NCBI RefSeq assembly: GCF_017742995.1
Contig: NZ_CP072425.1
Span: 992,001 to 1,056,000, forward strand
DNA: 64,000 bases
Source of the DNA: Pseudoalteromonas viridis
GTDB taxonomy: Bacteria > Pseudomonadota > Gammaproteobacteria > Enterobacterales > Alteromonadaceae
Reading direction: 5' to 3'
The notes below the pieces were generated by a model that did not search any database, was not told where the DNA came from, and saw only the letters and a program-made list of their open reading frames with translations. This document shows positions 18,701 through 27,112 of the stretch, piece after piece. Within the stretch, counting starts at the first letter, position 1. Each line of letters starts with the position of its first letter. The translations under genes and the position numbers were made by a program.

Positions 18701-20713
18701 GCGCGTCCGGTTGTCATGCAGTGGGAGTATGACCGCAGCCGCTATGATCTGTGGTTTGTTGAGTCCATGGCCAGTAACTTTGCCCACTTGCTGGCACAAC
18801 TGGTGAACTGCACCTCGCAGTCCGAGCTGACGCAACCGCTGAGTGCACTGGCACCTGCAGCAACGCTGCCCGAGCCACTCACCACACCACTATATTCAGA
18901 GCAGAGTCTGACTGACTTATTTGCTCAACAGGCGCAGCGCCACCCCGACAATACCGCCCTGCTCACCACAACGGGCACCATGAGTTACGATCAACTGGCG
19001 CGCCGCGCCAACCAACTGGCCCAGTGGCTGGTTGAACAGAATATGAGCGGCCAGTTTGTCGGCTTATATTTACCACCAGGCCCGGATACGCTGGTCGCCA
19101 TTCTCGGGGTCTTAAAAGCCGGCGCCGCCTATGTGCCTTTATCGACCCGGGCACCGGCCACCCGCAATGGGTTTATTCTCAACGATGCCGAAGTGCAGGT
19201 GGTTATCAGTTATGGTGAACTGAGCGACGAACTGGGCGCCCCGCAGCTGACGTATCTGCTGCTCGACGACGAGGCAACACTGCGTGACTATCCGGACACA
19301 CCGCCCGCATGCAACATCAAAGGCGCCGATCCGGCCTATGTGATTTATACCTCTGGCACCACGGGCAAGCCTAAAGGTGTTGTGCAAACCCATGGCAATG
19401 TCGCGCGCCTGCTCAGTGCTGCCGAGCAGCACTTTAGTTTTTCTGAGCAAGACACCTGGGTGCTGTACCATGACTATATCTTTGACTTCAGTGTCTGGGA
19501 GATCTGGGGCGCGCTGGCCTATGGCGGCAAGCTGTTTATTCCCGACTATCTGGAGATCCGCGACAGCATGCAGTTTGTCGGGCAATGTCAGCAATATGGC
19601 GTCACCGTACTGAACCAGACGCCCAGCGCATTCTATACCTTTGCCGATATCGCCAGCACAGCTCAGGTGCCACTCAATACCCTGCGTTATGTGATCTTTG
19701 GTGGCGAGCAGCTCAATTACAGTAAGCTGGCCCCCTGGTGGCAACACTATGGTGACCGTATCACGCTGGTCAACATGTATGGCATTACTGAGACCACAGT
19801 GCATGTTACCGCCCTGACCCTGAGCGCAGGCATGCCGCGTCATATTGCCGATATCGGTAAGCCATTGTCTGACATGCAGGCGCTGGTACTGGATGAACAG
19901 CATCGGCCTGTGCCGCTGGGCTGCCCGGGCGAGCTGTATATTACCGGAGCGGGCCTGGCAACCGGCTATCTCAATCGCGAGACACTGAGTGCTGAACGCT
20001 TCTTTACACTCACCACCGGCGGGCGTCAGTGTCGAGTGTATCGCACCGGCGACAAGGCGCGGCTACTGCCAACCGGACACCTGGAATATCTGGGCAGACT
20101 GGACGATCAGGTAAAGATCCGTGGCCACCGCATAGAGCTCGGTGAGATAGAAGCACAGCTGCTGACCTTCAGTGAAATCTCTAAGGCCTGCGTACTGACC
20201 TATGACAATCAGGGGCAAACGGCCCTGGTGGGATACATCGTCACCACCGGCAATACGCAAGACTGCGAAGCGCTGCGTCAGCGTCTGGGCACACGCCTGC
20301 CCAGCTACATGATCCCGGATCAGTTGATTGCACTGGATGCCCTGCCACTGACGGTCAATGGCAAGCTGGATAAAAAGGCGCTGCCTGCCCCCAGCCTGAC
20401 ACCTCAGGGCGGCTATGTGGCACCCGAAACCCCATTACAACAGCAACTCTGCACGCTCTGGCAGCAGGTGCTCGGCGTAAGCCAGGTTGGCATTCAGGAT
20501 GACTTTTTCCAGCTTGGCGGCAACTCCATTCTGGCCGTTAAACTGGTGCGTGAAGCACAAGAGTCCTTGCAGCTGGCCATCCCGTTATCGGCCCTGCTGA
20601 GTTACCCCAATATTGCCACTCTGGCAGAGCACCTGAGCAGCACTCAGGTAAACACCATAGTTCGTTCACAGCATGCAACACAGACCAGCGCGAAGCAGGT
20701 CATGGAGCTTTAA
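15704..20713 (+). CDS. NRPS subunit 1, modules 1-2 (A-T-C-A-T)
   Basis: First synthetase of a three-protein line, 1669 residues. Domains: adenylation 1 (core YTSGTTGQPKG near 164, NGKTDK near 493), carrier (QGGDSI, Ser551), condensation (HHLIHDG, His738-His739-Asp743), adenylation 2 (YTSGTTGKPKG near 1214), carrier (LGGNSI, Ser1608). There is no N-terminal condensation domain, so module 1 loads the first amino acid unacylated. Pocket residues read by alignment to GrsA: module 1 DAFSIAGVA(K), not confidently assignable; module 2 DFWNIGMVH(K), the classical threonine code. No epimerase or methyltransferase is seen. The start is a GTG with AGGA 9 nt upstream. The C-terminus QVMEL resembles that of NRPS2 and may be a docking tail. 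NRPS2 starts 1 nt after the stop. Confidence 0.96.
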   Translation: MNTKHFSDSGMPPLAMTLSQVYGNFADRTALIYENNHISYQELAQRVAFLAGHIRQQLPEQAQAAPASQYIALYHERGIDMVVSMLAVLHCGFGYIPISTDAPAQRTQFILQDSQPALILTHSDLSTADAIAGRAVLCVDKLSAQVGLDTDPAQTQDAIGYVIYTSGTTGQPKGVQIPAQNILHLADAHIDAFNTGQYQRALLFASYIFDASVFELFVHLLLGQSVYIASEHERTDAQALSTLVQQNDIEFASIPPALLALIPPQQLSALKCLIVAGETPNVAMLEAYSQITAIYNGYGPTENTVATSLHRFAPQDSELNIGQPLNDTRLFVLDPQLTPCPQGEVGELYISGPRLALGYLNRDDLTQSRFIANPFYDPQCDPAGFSRLYKTGDLASFDGQEYHFAGRDDGQVKLRGFRIELEEIEQTIATLDSVRLVSCVIKQQGNRRLLAAYVVAQDSDAGQTQHIATHLSRTLPDYMQPDLIVLLDKLPMTENGKTDKRALAALPVEVEHTHVDAQLSHTQQVFLSLMQGYCPAELHWHSDYFEQGGDSISAIRIANEVQQQLKLHLDTQLIYRLRTPAQIWQALLTHNVRPPAAIAHRPVHHQHTAPLSAQQSGLWFLARQAPDNLAYHSVSRLTLNGALAPSRLHAALSTLVQRHEIYRTSFDLHEPLQHIHPDYVPELPLLDYSELSEAEAELQLTQQLSQLNAPFKLDCLPLARWALVKLSDQKHVLLQVEHHLIHDGWSANQFASQLLALYAQLENGEAPAAQPNQIQYADYACHQAQWLSGEQAQQQRMYWQTQLESAPPRINLPVSQLAQDVPVSAGTHQIELPRALWQQLQQFCQRNQVTPFSATLATLYLVLSRFSGDEDICIGSALANRAHPQLETTLGMLVNTVVHRLQSAPQTTIDELIQQSFEVCSEAQANQALPFPALVEALNVPRIPGVNPLFQVCFTFQDTPLPTQHLDTFTHIALEHGAPAQDTKFELNIALQDIHSQDPARPVVMQWEYDRSRYDLWFVESMASNFAHLLAQLVNCTSQSELTQPLSALAPAATLPEPLTTPLYSEQSLTDLFAQQAQRHPDNTALLTTTGTMSYDQLARRANQLAQWLVEQNMSGQFVGLYLPPGPDTLVAILGVLKAGAAYVPLSTRAPATRNGFILNDAEVQVVISYGELSDELGAPQLTYLLLDDEATLRDYPDTPPACNIKGADPAYVIYTSGTTGKPKGVVQTHGNVARLLSAAEQHFSFSEQDTWVLYHDYIFDFSVWEIWGALAYGGKLFIPDYLEIRDSMQFVGQCQQYGVTVLNQTPSAFYTFADIASTAQVPLNTLRYVIFGGEQLNYSKLAPWWQHYGDRITLVNMYGITETTVHVTALTLSAGMPRHIADIGKPLSDMQALVLDEQHRPVPLGCPGELYITGAGLATGYLNRETLSAERFFTLTTGGRQCRVYRTGDKARLLPTGHLEYLGRLDDQVKIRGHRIELGEIEAQLLTFSEISKACVLTYDNQGQTALVGYIVTTGNTQDCEALRQRLGTRLPSYMIPDQLIALDALPLTVNGKLDKKALPAPSLTPQGGYVAPETPLQQQLCTLWQQVLGVSQVGIQDDFFQLGGNSILAVKLVREAQESLQLAIPLSALLSYPNIATLAEHLSSTQVNTIVRSQHATQTSAKQVMEL

Positions 20714-20714
20714 T

Positions 20715-23700
20715 ATGTTATCTTTTGTTCAAAAACTACACACACAGGGCCTGCGGGTCTGGCTGGGTGACAACAATTCGCTGGCACTGGGATATGAGGA
20801 AACCGTCGCAGCAGAATTGATTGCCGAGCTAAAAGCCAACAAGCCAGCCTTGCTGGCTTTGCTTGAAGAGCATCAGATACACTCAGAGCAGGCCTTTTTA
20901 AACTGGTCTGTGTTGCAGCTTTCTTTATTGTCTAATGCTCAGGCACGACTGTTGTTTGTCGACCGCTTACAGCCACAGCGCTGTGCCTATCATATCCCGA
21001 TGCTGGTCGAGCACCAGCAAGCGGACACGATTGCCAAACTGGACAAGGCCATTCAGGCACTGACGGTGCGCCACCCGATCTTAAACAGCCAGATTGTGGA
21101 GCACGACGCTCAGCTCTTTTGTCAGCCTCGCAGTAGCGCACTGACCTCAGTACAAACACGGTGCAACGATCCTGAGCAACTGAAAGCGCAAGTTCAAACA
21201 CAAGTGCTGACACCGTTTGATTTAAGCCAGGATGCGCCGCTGCGAGTGGTGCATTATCACTGTGCCTCGAGCACTTACACGCTGTTTTTATGGCATCACA
21301 TTGCCTTTGACGGCTGGTCTATGCAGTTGTTTTTCAAAGAGCTCAGTCAGCTGATGGCCGACCCTTCATGGGCGCAGCAACAGCCATCGCCTTTGTCCTA
21401 CTTTGACTACGCAAGCTGGCACCGGACACTGGATCAGCAACAGGCGCATGATTACTGGCAGACACAATTAAAAAATGCGCTGCCAACCCGGCTACCCAAA
21501 ACGCTGGACGCGCCTTTAAATGAGCCGCTCACCCGTGGCAGTAATCTGTATTTTACCCTGCCCGACACACTGAGCACCCAGCTTCGTCAGCTGGCAAGCT
21601 CCCTCAGTGCCACGCCATTCAGTGTCCTGCTCAGTGCCTACTATTATACGCTGATGCTCTTTACCAATCAGAACGATATCCTGCTGGGAGTGCCATCAGA
21701 CAACCGGGATCACCCGCAAACCCAGGACATTATGGGCTTTTTTGTCAATACCCTGGCGTTACGGGCTGAGCTTGATAAACAAGCCAGCTTTGCGCAACTG
21801 GTCACTCAGGTGAAAGAAACCCTGCATCAGGCCAAACGCCATCAGGATCTGCCATTTGATGAGGTGGTTCAATATTTTGCGCAGGGCGATCGTGAGCAAA
21901 GCGCACTGCAGATCATGTTCAGTGTGCAAAAGCTGGCCAGTCAGCTCGACCCGGCGTTGTCACTGCCCTTTTCACTCAGCCCGCTGCTCAGTGATGATGA
22001 GCTGTATCAGCCCATTAAAGTAGACCTGTTGCTGGCCCTGGATGACAGTGAAGCGACTATTTCTGGCCAGATTGATTACAACCCAAACCGCTTCAGCCAG
22101 GCTTATATTGAGGCATTTCGCCAGACCTTTATCCACCTGCTTGAGTGCAGTGTTGCCGCGCCGCACCAGCCGCTTCAATCGCACACGTATGTGCCGCCGG
22201 GTCAGTGTCTGAGCGAACCGCAGACACCTGACCAGCCTGCCTATGAGAACCTTTATGCACGCTTTGTTGCCCAGGCCAAGCAAACCCCGCAGGCCAGTGC
22301 ACTGATCTACCGGGAACAGGAGATAAGTTATCGAACCCTGGCCCGGGAAGTACACACGCTTGCAAGCCATATACGCGCACAGATAGCACAGCATGACGAC
22401 CCTAAGGTCGCTTTGATGTTTGTTCGTGGACCACAGATGGTCACCGCGATTCTGGCCACCTTAGCCGCAGGCGCGGCTTATGTGCCACTGAGCCCGACTC
22501 AGGCCAGCAGCCGTAACCAGTTTATTCTTAATGATTCAGGGGCGGCACTACTGCTGACCCAATCCCAGCTGGCGGCACAAGCGCAACAACTGGCTCAGTC
22601 CGATGCCACCCCGGTACTGACAACCGAGGCCCTGCTGTCGGCTCCTGCGGAATATGAATTGGCGCAGGGCGATGCCGGGCAACTTGCCTACGTTATTTAT
22701 ACCTCGGGCAGTACCGGCCAGCCTAAGGGCGTGATGGTCGAGCATGGTCATGTTGATGCGCTGGTACGCAGCACCAGCGAGGTCTACCAATTTGCCAGCG
22801 ACGAGCGGACCTATTGGCTAACACCCTACTTTTTTGATGCCTCAGTCGAGCCGCTGTTTATGACCTTACTCAATGGTGCCTGCCTGGTCATTCCCTGCGA
22901 ACGCAGCTGCAACGACCCGCTGGCCATGCGAGAGGAAATTCTCGACAGGGCCGTCACCCACCTGGTGGCCTCGCCATCGCATTTACAAGCGATTGGACAC
23001 TGCGGCAAAGCCAGCGCCATTCGGCGGGTGGTATTCGGTGGTGAGTCCTGTAGCCAAAGCCTGGTCGATACCTGGCAACAGCGCCTTTTCAGCGAATATG
23101 GCCCCACCGAAGCTACGGTCACAGCCACAGTGCACAGGCAGTTTGCTCAGCAGCAAAACCTCAAGGCCATCGGTCAGCCTTTGCGCCATGTCACCATCGA
23201 CATAGTCGATGACGCACTCGCGCCTCTGCCGGTCGGTTGCCCCGGTGAGATCCTGATCTCAGGCCACAGTGTTGCCCGTGGCTATCTCAATCTGCCAGAG
23301 CAAACTGAAGCACGTTTTATTACCACAGCACGCGGGCGCGCCTATCGCACCGGCGATATGGCCCGTCGGCTGCCCTGCGGTAACCTGGAATTTATGGGCC
23401 GCAATGATGCGCAGGTTAAACTTCGTGGTTATCGCATTGAGCTCAATGAAATCGAAGTGGTGCTGCTGAAGCACCCGGATATTGAACAGGCCTGCGTGAA
23501 AGTGCAAACCCTGGCGCAGGGGCCTGCGCTGGTTGCTTACCTCGGCACCACCAGCATGCTAACACTCGATGAGTTACTGCCCTGGCTGAACGAGCGGCTG
23601 CCCGACTACATGCATCCGGCAGCACTGCAATGCAGCGCGAGTTTGCCTTTACTGCCTTCCGGCAAGGTTGACGCCCGCGCACTCGCACCGCTGGATATCA

Positions 23701-26700
23701 GCGTCAGCACCACCTATGTCGCCCCGCAAAGCGCGCTGGAAAAAGATCTTTGCGCCCTGTGGGCCGAACACCTGGGGATTGAGCAGGTAGGCATGCAGGA
23801 CAGCTTTTTCGCGCTGGGCGGAAACTCGCTAAGCGCTATGACCCTGGTGGCTAAAATGCAGCGTACTCTGGCGCTGCCTGTCACGCTCAAAGCGTTGCTG
23901 AGCCACAAGACACCGGCTGCTATTCTGGCTAATCTGGATACCCAGCACCGCATCGAGCCCATTCCCGTGCTCGCCGATCCTACTCACCCTGTGGCAGTCA
24001 CCCCTCAGCAGCAAGCTATGTTACTGAGTGAACGCCTTGCCACCACTGCGGGAGCCTATCATATTCCTCTGATGCTAAGCTGCGAGTCGCTGGCACAGCA
24101 GCAGGCGCTGATGGAAGGGGTGCAGCAAGTGATCAGCCGCCATCAGATATTACAGCAGGGCTACGATCAGGATGAGCAGGGACACTGGTTTATCAGTCAG
24201 ACGCGCTACCCCGTGCCCTGCCAGGTACTGGCGTTACAGAGCCATAATGACAGTGCCTTGCAGGAGTTTGTCAATGCCCCGTTTACGCTGGACACCTCAG
24301 CGCCGGTGCGAGTGGCACAACTGCGTGTAGGCCCGCTGCCCAGCTACAGGCTGTTACTGGTGTTTCACCATGTGGCCTTTGACGGCTGGTCGGTCGAGCG
24401 CTTTATTCGTGAACTGGATCAGCAAATGGCCGGTCAGGTAATTACCCCGCCCACACTGACTTACCGGGACTATGCCCACTGGCGCAGCACCCTGGACGAG
24501 CAGGCTGAACTGGATTACTGGCAACAGGCGTTTGCTGGTATTGACTTGACCCCATGGGAGAGCGACTTTAGCCGCAGCGCCAGTTATGATCCCCAGGGCA
24601 AGGCGCTGAGCTTTACCCTGCCCGACGCACTGACCCGCTCGTTGCGTGCGCTGGCACAGCAACAGGGAGTCAGCCTTTATGCGACCCTGCTTAGCAGTTT
24701 TCAGCTCGCCGCCTGTTTCTGGGCCGATCGGGATGACATTGTCATTGGCACACCGAGCGACAACCGCGCCCACCCGGACAGTCACGAACTAATGGGATAT
24801 TTTGTCAATACCCTGGCACTACCGCTGCGCCTGGACAGCACACTCAGTTTTACGGCATTAATGAAACAAGTGCAGGCTCAGGTTCACGATGCAAAAAGCC
24901 ATCAGGGCACCTCTGTGGATGTGCTGGCAGATGCGCTCAACGTTGAGCGCCAAAGTGGCCTGTCGCCGCTGTTTCAGCTGTTTTTCACGCTGGATCAGTT
25001 TAACCCGCTGACTCAAGCATTTAACGGCTTTGAGGTGATCCCGGAAAACCCGCAAGATTACGCCTATACGCCGGCCAAATTTGAATGGAATATGGTGTTT
25101 AAGGACGACGGCAGCCAACTGCAAGGCCAGTTTACCTATGCCACAACCCGTTATGATGCTACGCGCTGTGAGCAGTTTCTGGCATTTTATCAGGTGCTGC
25201 TAAACAACCTGATGGCGGCCCCGGAGCAGCCGGTGCGCGACTGCCCGCTGCTCAGCCACGCCCAATTTCAAACCATGGTGACACACCAGGCACAGCAAAG
25301 TCATGATCCACACACAAACTGGTTAGCCTATTTTGCTCAGGCCTGCGAGCGTGCGCCGCACAACATTGCCTTGTCGTTTGAAGATCAGCAACTCAGCTAT
25401 GGCGAGCTGGATAGCCTGTCATCACAGCTGGCTGCCACATTGCATCAGCACCTTGGTACGCCGGGTGCTGAGCCCGCCCGCGTCGCGCTGCACTTTCACA
25501 AAGGCTGTGACATGATCATCGCCATGCTGGCCACGCTCAAAGCCGGTGCCGCTTTCGTTGCGCTGTCGCCCAACCACCCGCAGGCACGCCGTGAAACCCT
25601 GTTGCAACAGGCGCAGTGCGCACTGCTGCTCAGTGATGATGCGTTAAGCTGGTCAACAGTGCCCACCTTGCTGTATCACTGGCGAGACTGGCCAGAGACA
25701 CAGACCGAGTATAATGATAGTAACTTTAACCACAGCCCGGACCGCCTCGCCTATCTGATCTATACCTCCGGCACCACAGGCACCCCCAAAGGGGCCATGC
25801 TCAGCCACCGCGGCCTTATCAACCTCTCAGCACATATGATGCACAGCCACCGCTTAATTGGTCAGTCACGTCAGGTGGTTGCCAGCCAGTATGCCGAATA
25901 TGTCTTCGATGCCTCCATCATCGAGATTTTCCCGGCGCTGGCTGCGGGTGCGCGACTGGAGATCATTCCTGAGCCCATACGTCGCGATGTACCCAGGCTG
26001 TGTGAGTTCTTGCGTCGCCAGCACGTGGACGTGGCCTTTGTGCCCACCGTGCTGGTCAATCAGTTTGCGGATCTGCTGGCCGAGTGCCAGCTGGATGTGT
26101 TGTTTGTCGGTGGCGCGCCGCTCAATCCGGTACATCAGCGCCTGGCAAACACCTTCTACAACGAATATGGACTGAGTGAAACCAGCGTGTGTGTGACTCA
26201 GGCTGAGGTCGAACCCCAGCAGCCAGTCACCATAGGGCGCGCCATTCGCAATACCCGTCTGTATGTGCTGGATAAATATCAGCGACCTGTGCCACCGGGC
26301 GGCTGTGGGGAGCTGCACAGCGCAGGCTGCAGTACCGGGCTGGGATACTGGCAAAATGCCGATAAGACGGCGGCCCACTTTATCACCCTGACAATGCATC
26401 ATGGTGCGCAACAATTGCATGAGCAGGTCTACCGTACCGGCGACTTAGTGCGCCGGGTTGATGCGGACACCCTGCAGTTTGTGGCACGGACCGATCAGCA
26501 GCTGGAGATCAATGGCTACCGCATTGAGCCGGGTGAGATCGAGGCAAAATTATTGACTCACCCGGATGTCGGCCAGGCCGTGGTCTGTCAGGTTCAGGGG
26601 CATGCACAACAGCTTATCGCTTACTGTGTGTTAAACCAAAGCGCCACCTCCCCTGTGGCAGACTCGCATTCTCGTGCCCTGCTCAACTGGCTGAACGCCC

Positions 26701-27101
26701 AGCTGCCGCCTTATATGCGACCAAAACACCTGTTGTTTGTGTCTCATTTCCCGCTGACCTTAAACGGCAAGCTGGATCATAAGCAGTTACCGCAGCCTGA
26801 GCTGGATCAGCTTCAGGTTGAGCAGCGCGCTCCGCAAACGCAAACCGAACAAACCGTGCTCGAACTTTGCCAGCGCTTGCTGGGCGTGTCTGAGCTGAAT
26901 ATCAATCATGACTTTTTCGAGCTGGGCGGTTCTTCCGTACAAGCTGCGCGGCTAATCGCCGAGTGTGAAAAAGCCTTTGTGGTCAATATTGAACTGGCCA
27001 CCTTACTGACTCATCCGGTGCTGGCCGAGTTTGCCGCCGCCGTTGATCGGCTGCTGGCGGAACAAGCCATCCCCGACGCCGAATTTGAAATGGAATTATA
27101 A
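20715..27101 (+). CDS. NRPS subunit 2, modules 3-4 (dock-C-A-T-C-A-T)
   Basis: Second synthetase, 2128 residues from the ATG at 20715 (GGAG 7 nt upstream, start 1 nt after the NRPS1 stop). Residues 1-55 form a TubC-type N-terminal docking domain. Then: condensation (HHIAFDG, 194-200), adenylation (YTSGSTGQPKG near 661), carrier (LGGNSL, Ser1038), condensation (HHVAFDG, 1218-1224), adenylation (YTSGTTGTPKG near 1683), carrier (LGGSSV, Ser2074). Pocket residues: module 3 DAEVVGEVT(K), where Glu in the third place hints at a basic side chain; module 4 DAIFFGEVC(K), unassigned. The module 4 adenylation domain has unusual core motifs (YGLSETS for YGPTE, DQQLEINGYRIEPGE). The C-terminus EFEMEL is a probable docking tail for NRPS3. 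Confidence 0.96.
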   Translation: MLSFVQKLHTQGLRVWLGDNNSLALGYEETVAAELIAELKANKPALLALLEEHQIHSEQAFLNWSVLQLSLLSNAQARLLFVDRLQPQRCAYHIPMLVEHQQADTIAKLDKAIQALTVRHPILNSQIVEHDAQLFCQPRSSALTSVQTRCNDPEQLKAQVQTQVLTPFDLSQDAPLRVVHYHCASSTYTLFLWHHIAFDGWSMQLFFKELSQLMADPSWAQQQPSPLSYFDYASWHRTLDQQQAHDYWQTQLKNALPTRLPKTLDAPLNEPLTRGSNLYFTLPDTLSTQLRQLASSLSATPFSVLLSAYYYTLMLFTNQNDILLGVPSDNRDHPQTQDIMGFFVNTLALRAELDKQASFAQLVTQVKETLHQAKRHQDLPFDEVVQYFAQGDREQSALQIMFSVQKLASQLDPALSLPFSLSPLLSDDELYQPIKVDLLLALDDSEATISGQIDYNPNRFSQAYIEAFRQTFIHLLECSVAAPHQPLQSHTYVPPGQCLSEPQTPDQPAYENLYARFVAQAKQTPQASALIYREQEISYRTLAREVHTLASHIRAQIAQHDDPKVALMFVRGPQMVTAILATLAAGAAYVPLSPTQASSRNQFILNDSGAALLLTQSQLAAQAQQLAQSDATPVLTTEALLSAPAEYELAQGDAGQLAYVIYTSGSTGQPKGVMVEHGHVDALVRSTSEVYQFASDERTYWLTPYFFDASVEPLFMTLLNGACLVIPCERSCNDPLAMREEILDRAVTHLVASPSHLQAIGHCGKASAIRRVVFGGESCSQSLVDTWQQRLFSEYGPTEATVTATVHRQFAQQQNLKAIGQPLRHVTIDIVDDALAPLPVGCPGEILISGHSVARGYLNLPEQTEARFITTARGRAYRTGDMARRLPCGNLEFMGRNDAQVKLRGYRIELNEIEVVLLKHPDIEQACVKVQTLAQGPALVAYLGTTSMLTLDELLPWLNERLPDYMHPAALQCSASLPLLPSGKVDARALAPLDISVSTTYVAPQSALEKDLCALWAEHLGIEQVGMQDSFFALGGNSLSAMTLVAKMQRTLALPVTLKALLSHKTPAAILANLDTQHRIEPIPVLADPTHPVAVTPQQQAMLLSERLATTAGAYHIPLMLSCESLAQQQALMEGVQQVISRHQILQQGYDQDEQGHWFISQTRYPVPCQVLALQSHNDSALQEFVNAPFTLDTSAPVRVAQLRVGPLPSYRLLLVFHHVAFDGWSVERFIRELDQQMAGQVITPPTLTYRDYAHWRSTLDEQAELDYWQQAFAGIDLTPWESDFSRSASYDPQGKALSFTLPDALTRSLRALAQQQGVSLYATLLSSFQLAACFWADRDDIVIGTPSDNRAHPDSHELMGYFVNTLALPLRLDSTLSFTALMKQVQAQVHDAKSHQGTSVDVLADALNVERQSGLSPLFQLFFTLDQFNPLTQAFNGFEVIPENPQDYAYTPAKFEWNMVFKDDGSQLQGQFTYATTRYDATRCEQFLAFYQVLLNNLMAAPEQPVRDCPLLSHAQFQTMVTHQAQQSHDPHTNWLAYFAQACERAPHNIALSFEDQQLSYGELDSLSSQLAATLHQHLGTPGAEPARVALHFHKGCDMIIAMLATLKAGAAFVALSPNHPQARRETLLQQAQCALLLSDDALSWSTVPTLLYHWRDWPETQTEYNDSNFNHSPDRLAYLIYTSGTTGTPKGAMLSHRGLINLSAHMMHSHRLIGQSRQVVASQYAEYVFDASIIEIFPALAAGARLEIIPEPIRRDVPRLCEFLRRQHVDVAFVPTVLVNQFADLLAECQLDVLFVGGAPLNPVHQRLANTFYNEYGLSETSVCVTQAEVEPQQPVTIGRAIRNTRLYVLDKYQRPVPPGGCGELHSAGCSTGLGYWQNADKTAAHFITLTMHHGAQQLHEQVYRTGDLVRRVDADTLQFVARTDQQLEINGYRIEPGEIEAKLLTHPDVGQAVVCQVQGHAQQLIAYCVLNQSATSPVADSHSRALLNWLNAQLPPYMRPKHLLFVSHFPLTLNGKLDHKQLPQPELDQLQVEQRAPQTQTEQTVLELCQRLLGVSELNINHDFFELGGSSVQAARLIAECEKAFVVNIELATLLTHPVLAEFAAAVDRLLAEQAIPDAEFEMEL

Positions 27102-27112
27102 TGAGGTTCTCC

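Noticed and set aside
19139..19903. Long minus-strand open frame (254 codons) inside NRPS1, with others like it in NRPS2 and NRPS3
   Set aside because: These are shadows of GC-rich synthetase codons; the translations show no domain motif and the plus-strand frame has continuous conserved motifs.
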